Below are positions 8,248 to 17,122 of a DNA stretch of 64,000 nucleotides, one piece after another (the first letter of the stretch is position 1; every line of letters starts with the position of its first letter). The notes below the pieces were generated by a model. It saw only the letters and a list, made by a program, of their open reading frames with translations. It was not told the DNA's origin and made no database searches. Both the position numbers and the translations under genes were made by a program. The stretch lies in assembly GCF_001673315.1 (NCBI RefSeq), contig NZ_LZLQ01000129.1, forward strand, positions 26,568 through 90,567, read 5' to 3'. Origin of the DNA: Mycobacterium asiaticum (lineage in GTDB: Bacteria > Actinomycetota > Actinomycetes > Mycobacteriales > Mycobacteriaceae).

Positions 8248-9759
8248 CTACGTGTGCGCCGCCAATCGGGCGTACTTTCCGGCGCGGGCGACAGCATACG
8301 ATCGCCAGAGTTGCCGCTCCATCGAGTCGAACACATGGTCCGCAACACTTTTCGCGAGGTCCAATCGCTCGGCTGTCAGCGGCGCGGGAGCACTGATCTC
8401 GATCGAGCCCCCGGCGTCTCCGGTGGCGGCAGGCGGGTCGTGCCTTCCGGTCAGGTAGTCCAGCCGGCCCCCGGTTTCCTCTTCCGCGGCCAGCGCCAAC
8501 GGTCGTGTCTGGGCGAAAAACTCCTCGCCGGTGGACTCCAGGGCCACCAGCATCCACCAGCGCAACACCGGATCACGATGCCGCAGCGCGATTTTGGCGA
8601 ACTCGATCATATTCTGGCGATGCAGATCCATATCCGAATCCAGGAATAGCCACTCGAGCGCATCGCTGGCGGTGTGGTCCAGTACCTGATCGAGTCCCAG
8701 CGCTTCCCAGTCGGAGAGAAACAGCTTGCTGTGCTCGGACAACCGCGACGCCCAGCCGTTGACAGCGTCTTCCTCAGCGCTGCTGGGCTGTGCGTAGGTC
8801 ATGGCATATTTGGTCAGGTCACGGTATCCAAGGATGTCCGTCACCCACATTGGGATGAAGAGACGCAGTTTGTCGGTGGGACTGTGTTCGTCGTCGCGTA
8901 GCCAGTCATAGAACGGATGCGCTCGCAATTTCGCCTTGCGCTCCTCAATGTGGCGAATGAGTTCGGAATCATCCTCATCACGCGGTCGGACCACCAGCGA
9001 GGGTGCCGTCCAGTCGTCCTGGGCCACGGAGACGACCTTCGGGCGGCGGGGGAAGTTGCCGGTTTCCAGATAGGCGGTGGCGTAGTCGTGGAATCCGGTG
9101 AATATGTCGTCGAAAATGCCGAACATTCGCCGACATGCGTCGCTGGCGCGTTCACGCCGATCGGTGTCGAGCACAACGGCTTCGAACAACCCCTCGGTGT
9201 TGGCAACGTGTCCGGACTCAAGGTCAAGGTGGTAGGGGCCGAAGTAGCGATATTCCAATCCGGTCTGGCCTGACAGCACCGCCGCGACGCGAGCCGTGTT
9301 GCTGAGCATGACATGACCGGTGGCTTCACCGGCTTCGGAATGGCCGAATCGGATCAGCGCATCGTCCCCGTCGTCGACGGCTAGCCTGATGAACTCAATC
9401 CCGCTGCGACGGAACGTTTCCTGATCCGGCGAGAGAAATAACCACCACAACATGTCGCTGGTGCGCCAACCCAGTCGAGAATCAAGGTCGAGTTTTCGCC
9501 AGTCCTCCAAGAACATTCGCGAATGCTTCTCGTCTTCGAGCGTGCCGAGATTGATCAGCCACTCGTATTCGTCACGCGGTTCCGGAAACCGAAGCACCCA
9601 TCGGTTCATATCGCGGAACTGCATGATGAACAGCGCACCCGCGGGCCCGATGGCGAGACGGTCCTGCGCCGGCACCCGGTCGGTGGACAACCACTCGAAA
9701 AAGGCATGTCGACGCGCTGCTTCCTGGCCCGCATCGCGCAGTTGCATCACATGTTTCAT
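8248..9759 (-). CDS. Duplicated heme-oxygenase-like (HDO/TenA-type) helical protein
   Basis: 503 residues from the ATG at 9759, which has an AGAGAGA ribosome-binding site; a TTG at 9825 would add 22 residues. Two halves are related: RHAFFEWL (17-24) matches AHPFYDWL (280-287), and EDEKHSRMFLEDW (75-87) matches RLSEHSKLFLSDW (339-351). In the first half, H79 plus H177, E181 and H184 (YFGPYHLDLESGH) fit the metal-ligand pattern of heme-oxygenase-like diiron proteins. The second half has a matching LDYLTGRH (433-440) but lacks the following E..H, so it looks degenerate. I infer an iron-containing redox fold with one competent half; no substrate is suggested. It is convergent with tpiA and I know of no counterpart of this length there in M. 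tuberculosis. Confidence 0.55.
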   Translation of the reverse strand: MKHVMQLRDAGQEAARRHAFFEWLSTDRVPAQDRLAIGPAGALFIMQFRDMNRWVLRFPEPRDEYEWLINLGTLEDEKHSRMFLEDWRKLDLDSRLGWRTSDMLWWLFLSPDQETFRRSGIEFIRLAVDDGDDALIRFGHSEAGEATGHVMLSNTARVAAVLSGQTGLEYRYFGPYHLDLESGHVANTEGLFEAVVLDTDRRERASDACRRMFGIFDDIFTGFHDYATAYLETGNFPRRPKVVSVAQDDWTAPSLVVRPRDEDDSELIRHIEERKAKLRAHPFYDWLRDDEHSPTDKLRLFIPMWVTDILGYRDLTKYAMTYAQPSSAEEDAVNGWASRLSEHSKLFLSDWEALGLDQVLDHTASDALEWLFLDSDMDLHRQNMIEFAKIALRHRDPVLRWWMLVALESTGEEFFAQTRPLALAAEEETGGRLDYLTGRHDPPAATGDAGGSIEISAPAPLTAERLDLAKSVADHVFDSMERQLWRSYAVARAGKYARLAAHT

Positions 9760-10021
9760 CGGAAGGTCTCTCTTTGCGGGACTCCGCCGCCGTCGCAGAG
9801 TCGTAGTGGTCGACAGGCCTTTCAAGTCGGGCTAATTCTACGCCCGTTCATTACGGTTGTTTACTTGGCCACGTGCTCCGAATAGCATCAAATCCCCAGC
9901 TGAGTTCACCTCGCTGCTCGTCCGTCGCGGGTGTTGGGTTGGGAAATTGCTTGTTACCGGTTAACAGCTGTTGACCGATCTCTAGGGTGGGTAGATCGTC
10001 TCGACAGAGAGGATCAACGAG
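9760..10021. other. Divergent intergenic region
   Basis: 262 bp between the divergent heme-oxygenase-like and PAS-GGDEF-EAL genes must hold both promoters. The rightward gene has an AGAGAGGA ribosome-binding site. A TTGACC (candidate -35) near 9970 is followed by TAGGGT, but the spacing is short. Nothing else is recognised. Confidence 0.4.
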
Positions 10022-11767
10022 ATGGGCGGTCAAGACGACGTGGGTGGCGAGTTGGCTGCGGCGACCCGTGAGCGAACGCCGGCCAACGGCGCGATCGACC
10101 AGATGCTCGCCGGGGGCGCGAGCGGCCGTGACGCGGCGTTGCTGCGTGCTGTCTTCGCTCAGGCCGGGGTCGGAGTCGGCATTTCCGATATGAACGGCAA
10201 AATCCTGGTGGTCAACGATGCGTTCGCGCGCATGTTCGGCTATGAGACCGAAGAGTTCATCAGGGCGTTCCACATCACCGATCTCACCCATCCGGACGAC
10301 ACCGCCGACGTGTGGAATCAGTACGCGGGGATGATGCGTGGTGAGGTCGAGATGGTCAGCTTGGAGAAGCCTCACCTGCACCGCGACGGGCACACCATCT
10401 GGAACACCGTCAACGTCTCGCTGATCCGGGACGCGGCCGGAATCCCCATCTACACACTGGCCGTTTTCGGAGACGTGACCGACCGCCGCCAGCTCGAACA
10501 ACAGTTGCGCCACCAGGCTTGGCACGATCCCCTGACCGGATTGCCGAATCGCAGTCAGTTCTTCGACCGCCTCACCGCCGCGTTTGAAGATCCGCAGTCC
10601 AAGGTCGGTATCTGCTATGTCGACCTCGACGGCTTCAAAGACGTCAACGACACGCTCGGCCACGACATCGGCGACAAACTCCTCGTCAAGGTCGCAGAAC
10701 GCCTGTCGCTTTGCCTGCAGCGACCCGAACACTTCGTGGCGCGTCTGGGCGGTGACGAGTTCGTCTTCTTGTTGCACGAACCGTCCAGCACCGAGGAGGT
10801 CACCGACCTCGCTGACTCGGTGCTGCGCGTCCTCGAGTCACCTTTCGACATCGACGGCAACCCGATCACCGTGTCCGCCAGCGTGGGCGTCATGGAACAA
10901 GAAGTCGCCATCATCTCCGAGGTCGACCTGATGAAAGGGGCCGACGTCACGCTCGCGCGCGCCAAACAGTCCGGGGGCAACCGGTGGGTGATCCACGACC
11001 GCCACCACGAAAACACCCCGATGCACAAAGCGCTCGACCGCGGCGAGTTCCGCCTCGTCTACCAGCCGATCGTGCGGCTCGCCGACAACGCCGTCATCGG
11101 CGCCGAGGCGTTGCTGCGGTGGGAACACCCGACGCTCGGGACGTTACTGCCAGACCGTTTCATCAACCTGGCCGAGCGCAACGGCATGATCGTGCCCCTC
11201 ACCACGTTCGTGGTCGAGCAAGCCTGCCGCCACGTGCAGTGCTGGCGAGCAAACCAGGATGCCGACTCGCCGCTGTTCGTCAGCGTGAACGTCGCCGTCC
11301 GCAACGTCTGTGACCCCACCTTCATCACCGTGGTCAAGAACGCGCTGCACAACTGCAACCTGCCCCCGCACGCCCTGCACCTGGAACTCACCGAGAACGC
11401 GGTGCTGGGCAAAGACGAGACGTCGGTGCGCAGGATGCAGCAGCTGTCGGCGATGGGCGTGTCCATCGCCATCGACGACTTCGGCACCGGATTCTCCAGC
11501 CTGGCCTACCTGCGTGAGTTGCCCGTCGACGTGGTGAAACTCGCTGGTGAGTTCATCAACAACCTCGGTGGCAACATTCACGGTCGCCTGGCCGACGAAC
11601 AGATCACCAGAGCGATGATCGACCTGGCCCACACGCTCGGCCTCACCGTCACCGCCGAGCAGGTGGAAACCCCCAGCCAGGCCGCCAGGTTGCGGGCGCT
11701 TGGCTGCGACGCCGCGCAAGGGTGGTACTTCGGCAGGCCGGTACCGCCCGAATTGTTCAACTACTGA
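10022..11767 (+). CDS. PAS-GGDEF-EAL cyclic-di-GMP turnover protein
   Basis: 581 residues, no signal peptide or membrane segment. A PAS domain spans about residues 38-165, with a PAC-like end VFGDVTDRRQLEQQL. The GGDEF domain is about 168-320, with GGDEF intact at 243-247. The EAL domain is about 340-580, with EALLRWE from 362 and DDFGTGFSSLAYL. Both catalytic signatures are therefore complete. The inhibitory site nine residues before GGDEF reads RPEH rather than RxxD, so product inhibition is probably lost. The protein may make and/or hydrolyse c-di-GMP under control of a PAS ligand or redox signal. It is inserted between tpiA and secG relative to M. tuberculosis. Confidence 0.9.
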   Translation: MGGQDDVGGELAAATRERTPANGAIDQMLAGGASGRDAALLRAVFAQAGVGVGISDMNGKILVVNDAFARMFGYETEEFIRAFHITDLTHPDDTADVWNQYAGMMRGEVEMVSLEKPHLHRDGHTIWNTVNVSLIRDAAGIPIYTLAVFGDVTDRRQLEQQLRHQAWHDPLTGLPNRSQFFDRLTAAFEDPQSKVGICYVDLDGFKDVNDTLGHDIGDKLLVKVAERLSLCLQRPEHFVARLGGDEFVFLLHEPSSTEEVTDLADSVLRVLESPFDIDGNPITVSASVGVMEQEVAIISEVDLMKGADVTLARAKQSGGNRWVIHDRHHENTPMHKALDRGEFRLVYQPIVRLADNAVIGAEALLRWEHPTLGTLLPDRFINLAERNGMIVPLTTFVVEQACRHVQCWRANQDADSPLFVSVNVAVRNVCDPTFITVVKNALHNCNLPPHALHLELTENAVLGKDETSVRRMQQLSAMGVSIAIDDFGTGFSSLAYLRELPVDVVKLAGEFINNLGGNIHGRLADEQITRAMIDLAHTLGLTVTAEQVETPSQAARLRALGCDAAQGWYFGRPVPPELFNY

Positions 11768-11847
11768 CCAACCCAGACGTACTGACCAACCCAGGCGGCC
11801 GGCGGCCGTCAGCGGTACAAGATCAGCCGTCAGCGGTACTTGATCAG
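11762..11847. repeat. Two short tandem duplications at the GGDEF-gene/secG junction
   Basis: TACTGACCAACCCAG occurs at 11762-11776 and 11780-11794 (period 18), duplicating the end of the GGDEF-EAL gene. CCGTCAGCGGTAC plus an eight-base extension occurs at 11806-11826 and 11827-11847 (period 21), duplicating the last codons and stop of secG with only AA/TT changed. The two duplications sit back to back between the convergent stops. Confidence 0.85.
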
Positions 11848-12063
11848 CAGTGCCATGCCTATGACCGACACCAGCCAAATTCCCGTGATGAACAGCGTCA
11901 GGCGGTCCAGGTTCTTTTCCACCACCGTCGACCCGGACAGGCTGGACTGCACGCCGCCGCCGAACAACGTCGACAGGCCGCCGCCCTTGGCGCGGTGCAG
12001 CAGCACCAGCAACACCACCAGCACGCTCGTGACCACGAGGGTGATCTGCAGGGCCAATTCCAT
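11830..12063 (-). CDS. secG: Preprotein translocase subunit SecG
   Basis: 77 residues, the usual mycobacterial length. SecG assists SecYEG-SecA protein export in the inner membrane. Two membrane segments flank the family loop: LALQITLVVTSVLVVLLVLL, then HRAKGGGLSTLFGGG, then LTLFITGIWLVSVIGMALLI. The ATG at 12063 is preceded by GGTAGG. In M. tuberculosis secG (Rv1440) lies on the same strand as tpiA; here it is on the opposite strand, divergent from ppc and convergent with the GGDEF-EAL gene. Confidence 0.95.
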   Translation of the reverse strand: MELALQITLVVTSVLVVLLVLLHRAKGGGLSTLFGGGVQSSLSGSTVVEKNLDRLTLFITGIWLVSVIGMALLIKYR

Positions 12064-12132
12064 AACGGGCAGCCTACCTAACAGCACCCCGAGGACAGGC
12101 GCCGCCCGCGTACGTCGCTAATACTTAGACAC

Positions 12133-14937
12133 ATGGTCGAGCTTTCTGACACCGGACTGGATCCCATCGGTGACGTGCACCGCACGGCGCTGGGGCGGGA
12201 GGCGACCGAGCCGATGCGCGCCGACATCCGGTTGCTGGGCGCCATCCTGGGCGACACCGTGCGTGAGCAGAACGGTGACGAGGTGTTCGACCTGGTCGAG
12301 CGTGCACGGGTGGAATCCTTCCGGGTACGGCGGTCGGAGATCGATCGCGCCGAGATGTCGCGCATGTTCGACGGCATCGACATCCACCAAGCCATCCCGG
12401 TGATCCGCGCGTTCACTCACTTCGCACTGCTGGCCAACGTGGCCGAAGACATCCACCGGGAACGCCGCCGCAGCATCCATGTCGCCGCCGGCGAACCGCC
12501 ACAGGACAGCAGCTTGGCCGCTACTTACCTGAAACTCGATGAGGCGCAACTAGATTCAGCGACAGTGGCTGAAGCGCTCAAGTGTGCGCTAGTGGCACCG
12601 GTTATCACCGCCCACCCGACCGAGACTCGCCGACGCACCGTCTTCGTCACCCAGCACCGCATCACCGAGTTGATGCGGTTGCACGCTGAGGGGCACACCG
12701 AAACCGACAGCGGCCGCAGCGTCGAACTCGAGTTGCGCCGCCAGATCCTGACGCTCTGGCAGACCGCGATCATCCGGCTGTCCCGGCTGCAGATCAGTGA
12801 CGAGATCGCAGTGGGCCTGCGGTATTACCCGGCCTCGTTCTTCGAGGTCATTCCGCGGGTGAATGCCGAGGTCAGGGACGCATTGCAGGCGCGTTGGCCA
12901 GATGCTGACCTTTCTGCTCCGATGCTGCGCCCCGGTTCCTGGATCGGTGGCGACCGCGACGGCAATCCGAATGTCACCGCCGAGGTGGTGCGGCTGGCCA
13001 CCGGCAGCGCCGCATTTGCTGCGCTATCCCACTACCTCGCCGAACTCGACCAGCTCGAGCAGGAGCTGTCCATGTCGTCTCGGCTGCTGGGCGTGACATC
13101 CGAACTCGCCGAACTGGCCGAGGGCTGCCAGGACAAGGCGCGCGCTGACGAACCGTACCGTCGGGCGTTGCGGGTGATCCGCTCCCGGCTGAGCGCTACC
13201 GCCGCGGCAATCCTCGACGACCGGCCGCAGCATGTCCTCGACCTGGGGTCGGCGGCGTATGACACCCCGGATGAACTGCGAGCCGACCTCGACACCATCG
13301 ACGCTTCGTTGCGCACCCACGGCAGTGCGGTTCTGGCAGATGACCGGCTGGCCCTGTTGCGGGAGGCCGTGCACGTGTTCGGTTTCCATCTCAGTGGCCT
13401 GGACCTTCGGCAGAACTCCGATGTGCACGAAGAGGTGGTTGCCGAACTGCTGGCCTGGGCCGGGGTGCACCCCGATTACGCCTCCTTGCCAGAAGACGAG
13501 CGGGTCGAGTTGCTGGTGACCGAACTGGGCACCCGTCGTCCGCTCATCGGGGACCGCGGGCAAATCTCCGACCTGGCGCACAAAGAACTGGACATCGTCA
13601 GCGCCGCCACCCACGCCGTGCAAACCTACGGTCCCGCAGCGGTTCCCAACTACGTCATCTCGATGTGCCAATCGGTGTCCGACATCCTGGAGGTGGCGAT
13701 CCTGCTCAAGGAAGCGGGACTGCTGGATGCGTCGGGCGACGAACCATACTGTCCCGTCGGCATCTCACCACTGTTCGAAACGATCGACGATCTGCACAAC
13801 GGCGCCGCCATCATGCAGGCGATGCTGGAACTGCCGCTGTACCGAGCGATGGTGGCCGCCCGCGACGACGAGCAGGAAGTGATGCTGGGCTACTCCGACT
13901 CCAATAAGGACGGGGGGTACCTGGCTGCCAATTGGGCGGTGTACCGCGCTGAGCTGGCGTTGGTGGAGGTTGCGCGCAAGAACGGAATCCGGCTGCGGCT
14001 CTTTCATGGTCGGGGTGGAACGGTCGGCCGCGGCGGCGGCCCGAGCTATCAGGCCATCCTGGCCCAGCCACCCGGTGCGGTGAACGGTTCGCTGCGGCTC
14101 ACCGAACAGGGTGAGGTGATCGCCGCCAAGTACGCCGAGCCCCAGGCAGCCCGGCGCAACTTGGAGAGCCTGCTGGCCGCGACGCTGGAGTCGACGCTGC
14201 TCGATGTCGAAGGTCTTGGTGACGCGGCCGAACCGGCCTACGCGGTGCTCAACGAGCTGGCCACCCTCGGCAAGCAGGCGTATGCCGAATTAGTCCACGA
14301 CACACCGGGATTTGTCGAATACTTCAAAGCGTCCACGCCGGTCAGCGAAATCGGATCCCTCAACATCGGCAGCCGGCCGAGTTCGCGCAAACCCACCGAG
14401 TCCATCGCGGACCTGCGCGCGATTCCGTGGGTGCTGTCGTGGAGCCAGTCACGGGTGATGCTGCCCGGCTGGTACGGCACCGGTGCTGCGTTCGAGCAGT
14501 GGATCGCGGCGGGCCCCGAGAGTGCGGAAGACCGGTTGGCGGTGTTGCACGAGCTGTACGAACGCTGGCCGTTCTTTCGCAGTGTGCTGTCCAATATGGC
14601 CCAGGTAATGGCCAAGAGCGACCTCGGCCTGGCCGCTCGCTATGCCGAACTGGTCGACGATGAATCCTTGCGGCACAGGGTGTTCGACAAGATCGTCGAC
14701 GAACACCGCCGGACCATCTCGATGTACAAGCGCATCACCGGACAGGAGGACCTGCTGGCCGACAATGCGGCGCTGGCGCGGTCGGTGTTCAACCGGTTTC
14801 CGTACCTCGAACCGTTGAATCACCTGCAGGTTGAGTTGTTGCGCCGTTATCGCTCAGGTGAGGACAACGAATTCGTGCAGCGCGGCATCCTGTTGACCAT
14901 GAACGGGTTGGCCAGCGCGCTGCGGAACAGCGGGTAG
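12133..14937 (+). CDS. ppc: Phosphoenolpyruvate carboxylase
   Basis: 934 residues, normal for bacterial PEPC. It carboxylates phosphoenolpyruvate with bicarbonate to oxaloacetate, an anaplerotic step for the TCA cycle. Visible motifs are the catalytic-histidine block VITAHPTETRRRT, GGDRDGNPNVT, LGYSDSNKDGG, the active-site loop FHGRGGTVGRGGGP, and the C-terminal LTMNGLASALRNSG. The ATG at 12133 lacks a clear ribosome-binding site; TAATAC 8 nt upstream may be a -10, making the mRNA leaderless. M. tuberculosis lacks ppc, so its presence argues against that complex. It is divergent from secG. Confidence 0.97.
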   Translation: MVELSDTGLDPIGDVHRTALGREATEPMRADIRLLGAILGDTVREQNGDEVFDLVERARVESFRVRRSEIDRAEMSRMFDGIDIHQAIPVIRAFTHFALLANVAEDIHRERRRSIHVAAGEPPQDSSLAATYLKLDEAQLDSATVAEALKCALVAPVITAHPTETRRRTVFVTQHRITELMRLHAEGHTETDSGRSVELELRRQILTLWQTAIIRLSRLQISDEIAVGLRYYPASFFEVIPRVNAEVRDALQARWPDADLSAPMLRPGSWIGGDRDGNPNVTAEVVRLATGSAAFAALSHYLAELDQLEQELSMSSRLLGVTSELAELAEGCQDKARADEPYRRALRVIRSRLSATAAAILDDRPQHVLDLGSAAYDTPDELRADLDTIDASLRTHGSAVLADDRLALLREAVHVFGFHLSGLDLRQNSDVHEEVVAELLAWAGVHPDYASLPEDERVELLVTELGTRRPLIGDRGQISDLAHKELDIVSAATHAVQTYGPAAVPNYVISMCQSVSDILEVAILLKEAGLLDASGDEPYCPVGISPLFETIDDLHNGAAIMQAMLELPLYRAMVAARDDEQEVMLGYSDSNKDGGYLAANWAVYRAELALVEVARKNGIRLRLFHGRGGTVGRGGGPSYQAILAQPPGAVNGSLRLTEQGEVIAAKYAEPQAARRNLESLLAATLESTLLDVEGLGDAAEPAYAVLNELATLGKQAYAELVHDTPGFVEYFKASTPVSEIGSLNIGSRPSSRKPTESIADLRAIPWVLSWSQSRVMLPGWYGTGAAFEQWIAAGPESAEDRLAVLHELYERWPFFRSVLSNMAQVMAKSDLGLAARYAELVDDESLRHRVFDKIVDEHRRTISMYKRITGQEDLLADNAALARSVFNRFPYLEPLNHLQVELLRRYRSGEDNEFVQRGILLTMNGLASALRNSG

Positions 14938-14975
14938 CCGTCCCGGTTCGGTTCGGTCTCGGCTCGACGACGCCC

Positions 14976-15365
14976 CTAGTGGACCGCCCGGTTTCGTAAC
15001 CGGTCCAGCACGCCACGCACCGCATGTTCGGTAATCGAGACTGGCGTCATCATCGTTTCGCCCCAGCTCACGATGTTGTCCATCCGTTCGAGAATGGCCT
15101 CCACCGGCTGCAACACACCGAGCAACCGTTGGGCCAGGTCGTCCAGGCTGGACAGGGTCCTGTCGAGATGGTTCAAGGCGCCCTCCATGCGTTCCACCGT
15201 GGCGTTGAGGGCCGTCAGCGACTTGTTGAGTTCCACCATGGAAGTGCTCAGACCATCCAGGACATCCTCGACCTGCTCGACCGTCTTGTCGGCATTCAAC
15301 GCCGCCTGGGTGAGCGTCTTCACTCGCTGCCGAGCGGGGGTCGAGCGGCCGCTTCTGTCTGCCAT
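14976..15365 (-). CDS. Small coiled-coil protein (Rv1444c-like)
   Basis: 129 residues with no membrane segment. After a basic N-terminus, residues 20-105 show continuous hydrophobic heptads (VEQVEDVLDGLSTSMVELN, then LTALNATVERMEGALNHLD) that predict a long coiled coil. It follows pgl on the same strand with a 59-bp gap, so it may be the last gene of the pentose-phosphate operon. Position and size match Rv1444c, a protein of unknown role. The predicted coiled coil suggests a scaffold or binding partner, which is inference. Confidence 0.75.
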   Translation of the reverse strand: MADRSGRSTPARQRVKTLTQAALNADKTVEQVEDVLDGLSTSMVELNKSLTALNATVERMEGALNHLDRTLSSLDDLAQRLLGVLQPVEAILERMDNIVSWGETMMTPVSITEHAVRGVLDRLRNRAVH

Positions 15366-15424
15366 GACGGTAATTATTACCGGATTACGCCGAAAAACCT
15401 ACCCCGAGCAGTGATTTCACGCGC

Positions 15425-16165
15425 TCACCTGGCAAGTTTGCTCGCGGCGTCCTCGTCGAGTAGCCACCGGGTGGCCTCGCGCCCCACAGCGCCCGCGGCG
15501 GGCACCGACACGGGGTCGGCGCCGCCGAGGGCGGCGGCAACCGCGTCCGCCTTGCCGGCGCCCGACACGATCAGCCATACCTCGCGCGACCGTTGAACTG
15601 CGGGCAGCGTCAACGTGATGCGCAACGGCGGTGGCTTGGGACAATCCTCGACCGCAACCACCATGCGGTTGGTTTCGCGCACCGCGGGGGTGTCCGGGAA
15701 CAGGGAGTTGATGTGTCCCTCGGGACCCATGCCCAGCAGGTGAACGTCGAAATCCGGCGCCGTGTCACCGGGTGCGGCGTTGGCCGCCAGAACTTGCTCG
15801 TAGGCCAGTGCGGCAGCGTCGATGTCGACACCGAATTCGCCGTTACTGGACGCCATCGGGTGCACCTGGCTAGCCGGGATGGGGATGTGGTCCAGCAGCG
15901 CCTCGCGCGCCTGCTTTTCGTTGCGTTCGTCGTCGTCCTCGGGCACATAGCGCTCGTCGCCCCAGAACAGGTGGACTTTGGACCAGTCGATCTGTTGATC
16001 TGCGCTGAGATGGCGCAATATGCCGATGCCGTTGCCGCCGCCGGTCAGCACGATCAGGGCTTGCCCGCGCGCGTCGACGGCGGCGTTGATCGCCTCGACC
16101 AATCGCTGGCCGGCCGCCCGCACCAGAGCCTCACCGTCCGGAAAAACCTCAACGTCTGTGCTCAT
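15425..16165 (-). CDS. pgl: 6-phosphogluconolactonase
   Basis: 246 residues. It hydrolyses 6-phosphogluconolactone to 6-phosphogluconate, the second step of the oxidative pentose-phosphate pathway. The family motifs ALIVLTGGG, LFWGDERYVP and LLGMGPEGHINSLFP are present. The ATG overlaps the opcA stop as ATGA, so translation is coupled. M. tuberculosis calls it devB/pgl (Rv1445c). Confidence 0.95.
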   Translation of the reverse strand: MSTDVEVFPDGEALVRAAGQRLVEAINAAVDARGQALIVLTGGGNGIGILRHLSADQQIDWSKVHLFWGDERYVPEDDDERNEKQAREALLDHIPIPASQVHPMASSNGEFGVDIDAAALAYEQVLAANAAPGDTAPDFDVHLLGMGPEGHINSLFPDTPAVRETNRMVVAVEDCPKPPPLRITLTLPAVQRSREVWLIVSGAGKADAVAAALGGADPVSVPAAGAVGREATRWLLDEDAASKLAR

Positions 16166-17073
16166 TGGTACTGCACTTTCTCGATGCCTTCGAGCGCGGC
16201 GTGGAATGTTTCGTCAGCGTCCAGCCGACGCAGGTCTTCAGCCAGACATTCACCAGTTTCCCTGCGGGCCAACGGAACCAACGCGTCCGGCTTGGCCGTA
16301 CGGCTCAACGTTGCGGTGGTCCCGTCCTGCGGTCGGCTCAGCACGATGGTCTCGCTCTTACGCGTCAACTCCACCTTCAGCTCGCCGACCTCCCGGCGCA
16401 CCGGGCCGTCAATGCAGTGAGCAAGCCAGCCTGCCAGCACGTCGAGGGCAGGTTCGTCGCGCAAACCCGACACCACTGCCGACTCGATCGGCTCGTGCGG
16501 GGGCAGGTCGACGGCCGAGGTGAGCAGCGCCCGCCAATAGGTGATGCGACTCCACGCCAGGTCGGTGTCGCCGGCGGTGTACCCGGCCAACCGGCTCTTG
16601 ATCGCCGACAGCGGGTCCGTGCCGTTGGTGGCATCGGTGATACGACGGACAGCCAATTTGCCCAACGGGTCCTCGGCCGGCACGGCCGGGGCGACGTCGG
16701 GCCACCACGCCACCACCGGGATGTCGGGGAGGAGGAAGGGAATGACCACGCTGTTGGCGTGGCCGGCCAGCGACCCGGACAGCTTCAAAATGACGACCTC
16801 GCCGGCGCCGGCATCGCCGCCCACCCGGATCTGGGCATCCAAACGCGGCTTGTCGGCATAGAGATCGCCACGCATCGTCACGATGACGCGGCTCGGATGC
16901 TCATGGCTGGCACCGTTCGCGGCATCGATGGATTCCTCGAGCACCGCGTCGCTGTCGGGCGCGATGATCAAGGTGAGCACTCGGCCCATCGTGACGATGC
17001 CGGCCCTTTCGCGCATGTCGTCGAGCTTTTTGTTCACCGCCGTGGTGGTGGTGTCAGGCAGGTCGACGATCAT
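16162..17073 (-). CDS. opcA: Glucose-6-phosphate dehydrogenase assembly protein OpcA
   Basis: 303 residues, as in M. tuberculosis Rv1446c. OpcA proteins promote assembly or activation of G6PDH in cyanobacteria and actinobacteria. The start MIVDLPDTTTTAVNKKLDD and the internal IPFLLPDIPVVAWWP are typical of the family. It sits between zwf2 (49 bp upstream) and pgl (ATGA overlap), exactly where a Zwf partner is expected. Confidence 0.95.
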   Translation of the reverse strand: MIVDLPDTTTTAVNKKLDDMRERAGIVTMGRVLTLIIAPDSDAVLEESIDAANGASHEHPSRVIVTMRGDLYADKPRLDAQIRVGGDAGAGEVVILKLSGSLAGHANSVVIPFLLPDIPVVAWWPDVAPAVPAEDPLGKLAVRRITDATNGTDPLSAIKSRLAGYTAGDTDLAWSRITYWRALLTSAVDLPPHEPIESAVVSGLRDEPALDVLAGWLAHCIDGPVRREVGELKVELTRKSETIVLSRPQDGTTATLSRTAKPDALVPLARRETGECLAEDLRRLDADETFHAALEGIEKVQYQ

Positions 17074-17122
17074 CGGCGCCGCTCCTTACGCATCGTGACA
17101 CTCTGCCTCGTCGCGGCGCGGA

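Noticed and set aside
11806..11826. Second start or end of a truncated secG copy (pseudogene)
   Set aside because: Only 21 bp are duplicated, too little to call a gene remnant; treated as a junction duplication.
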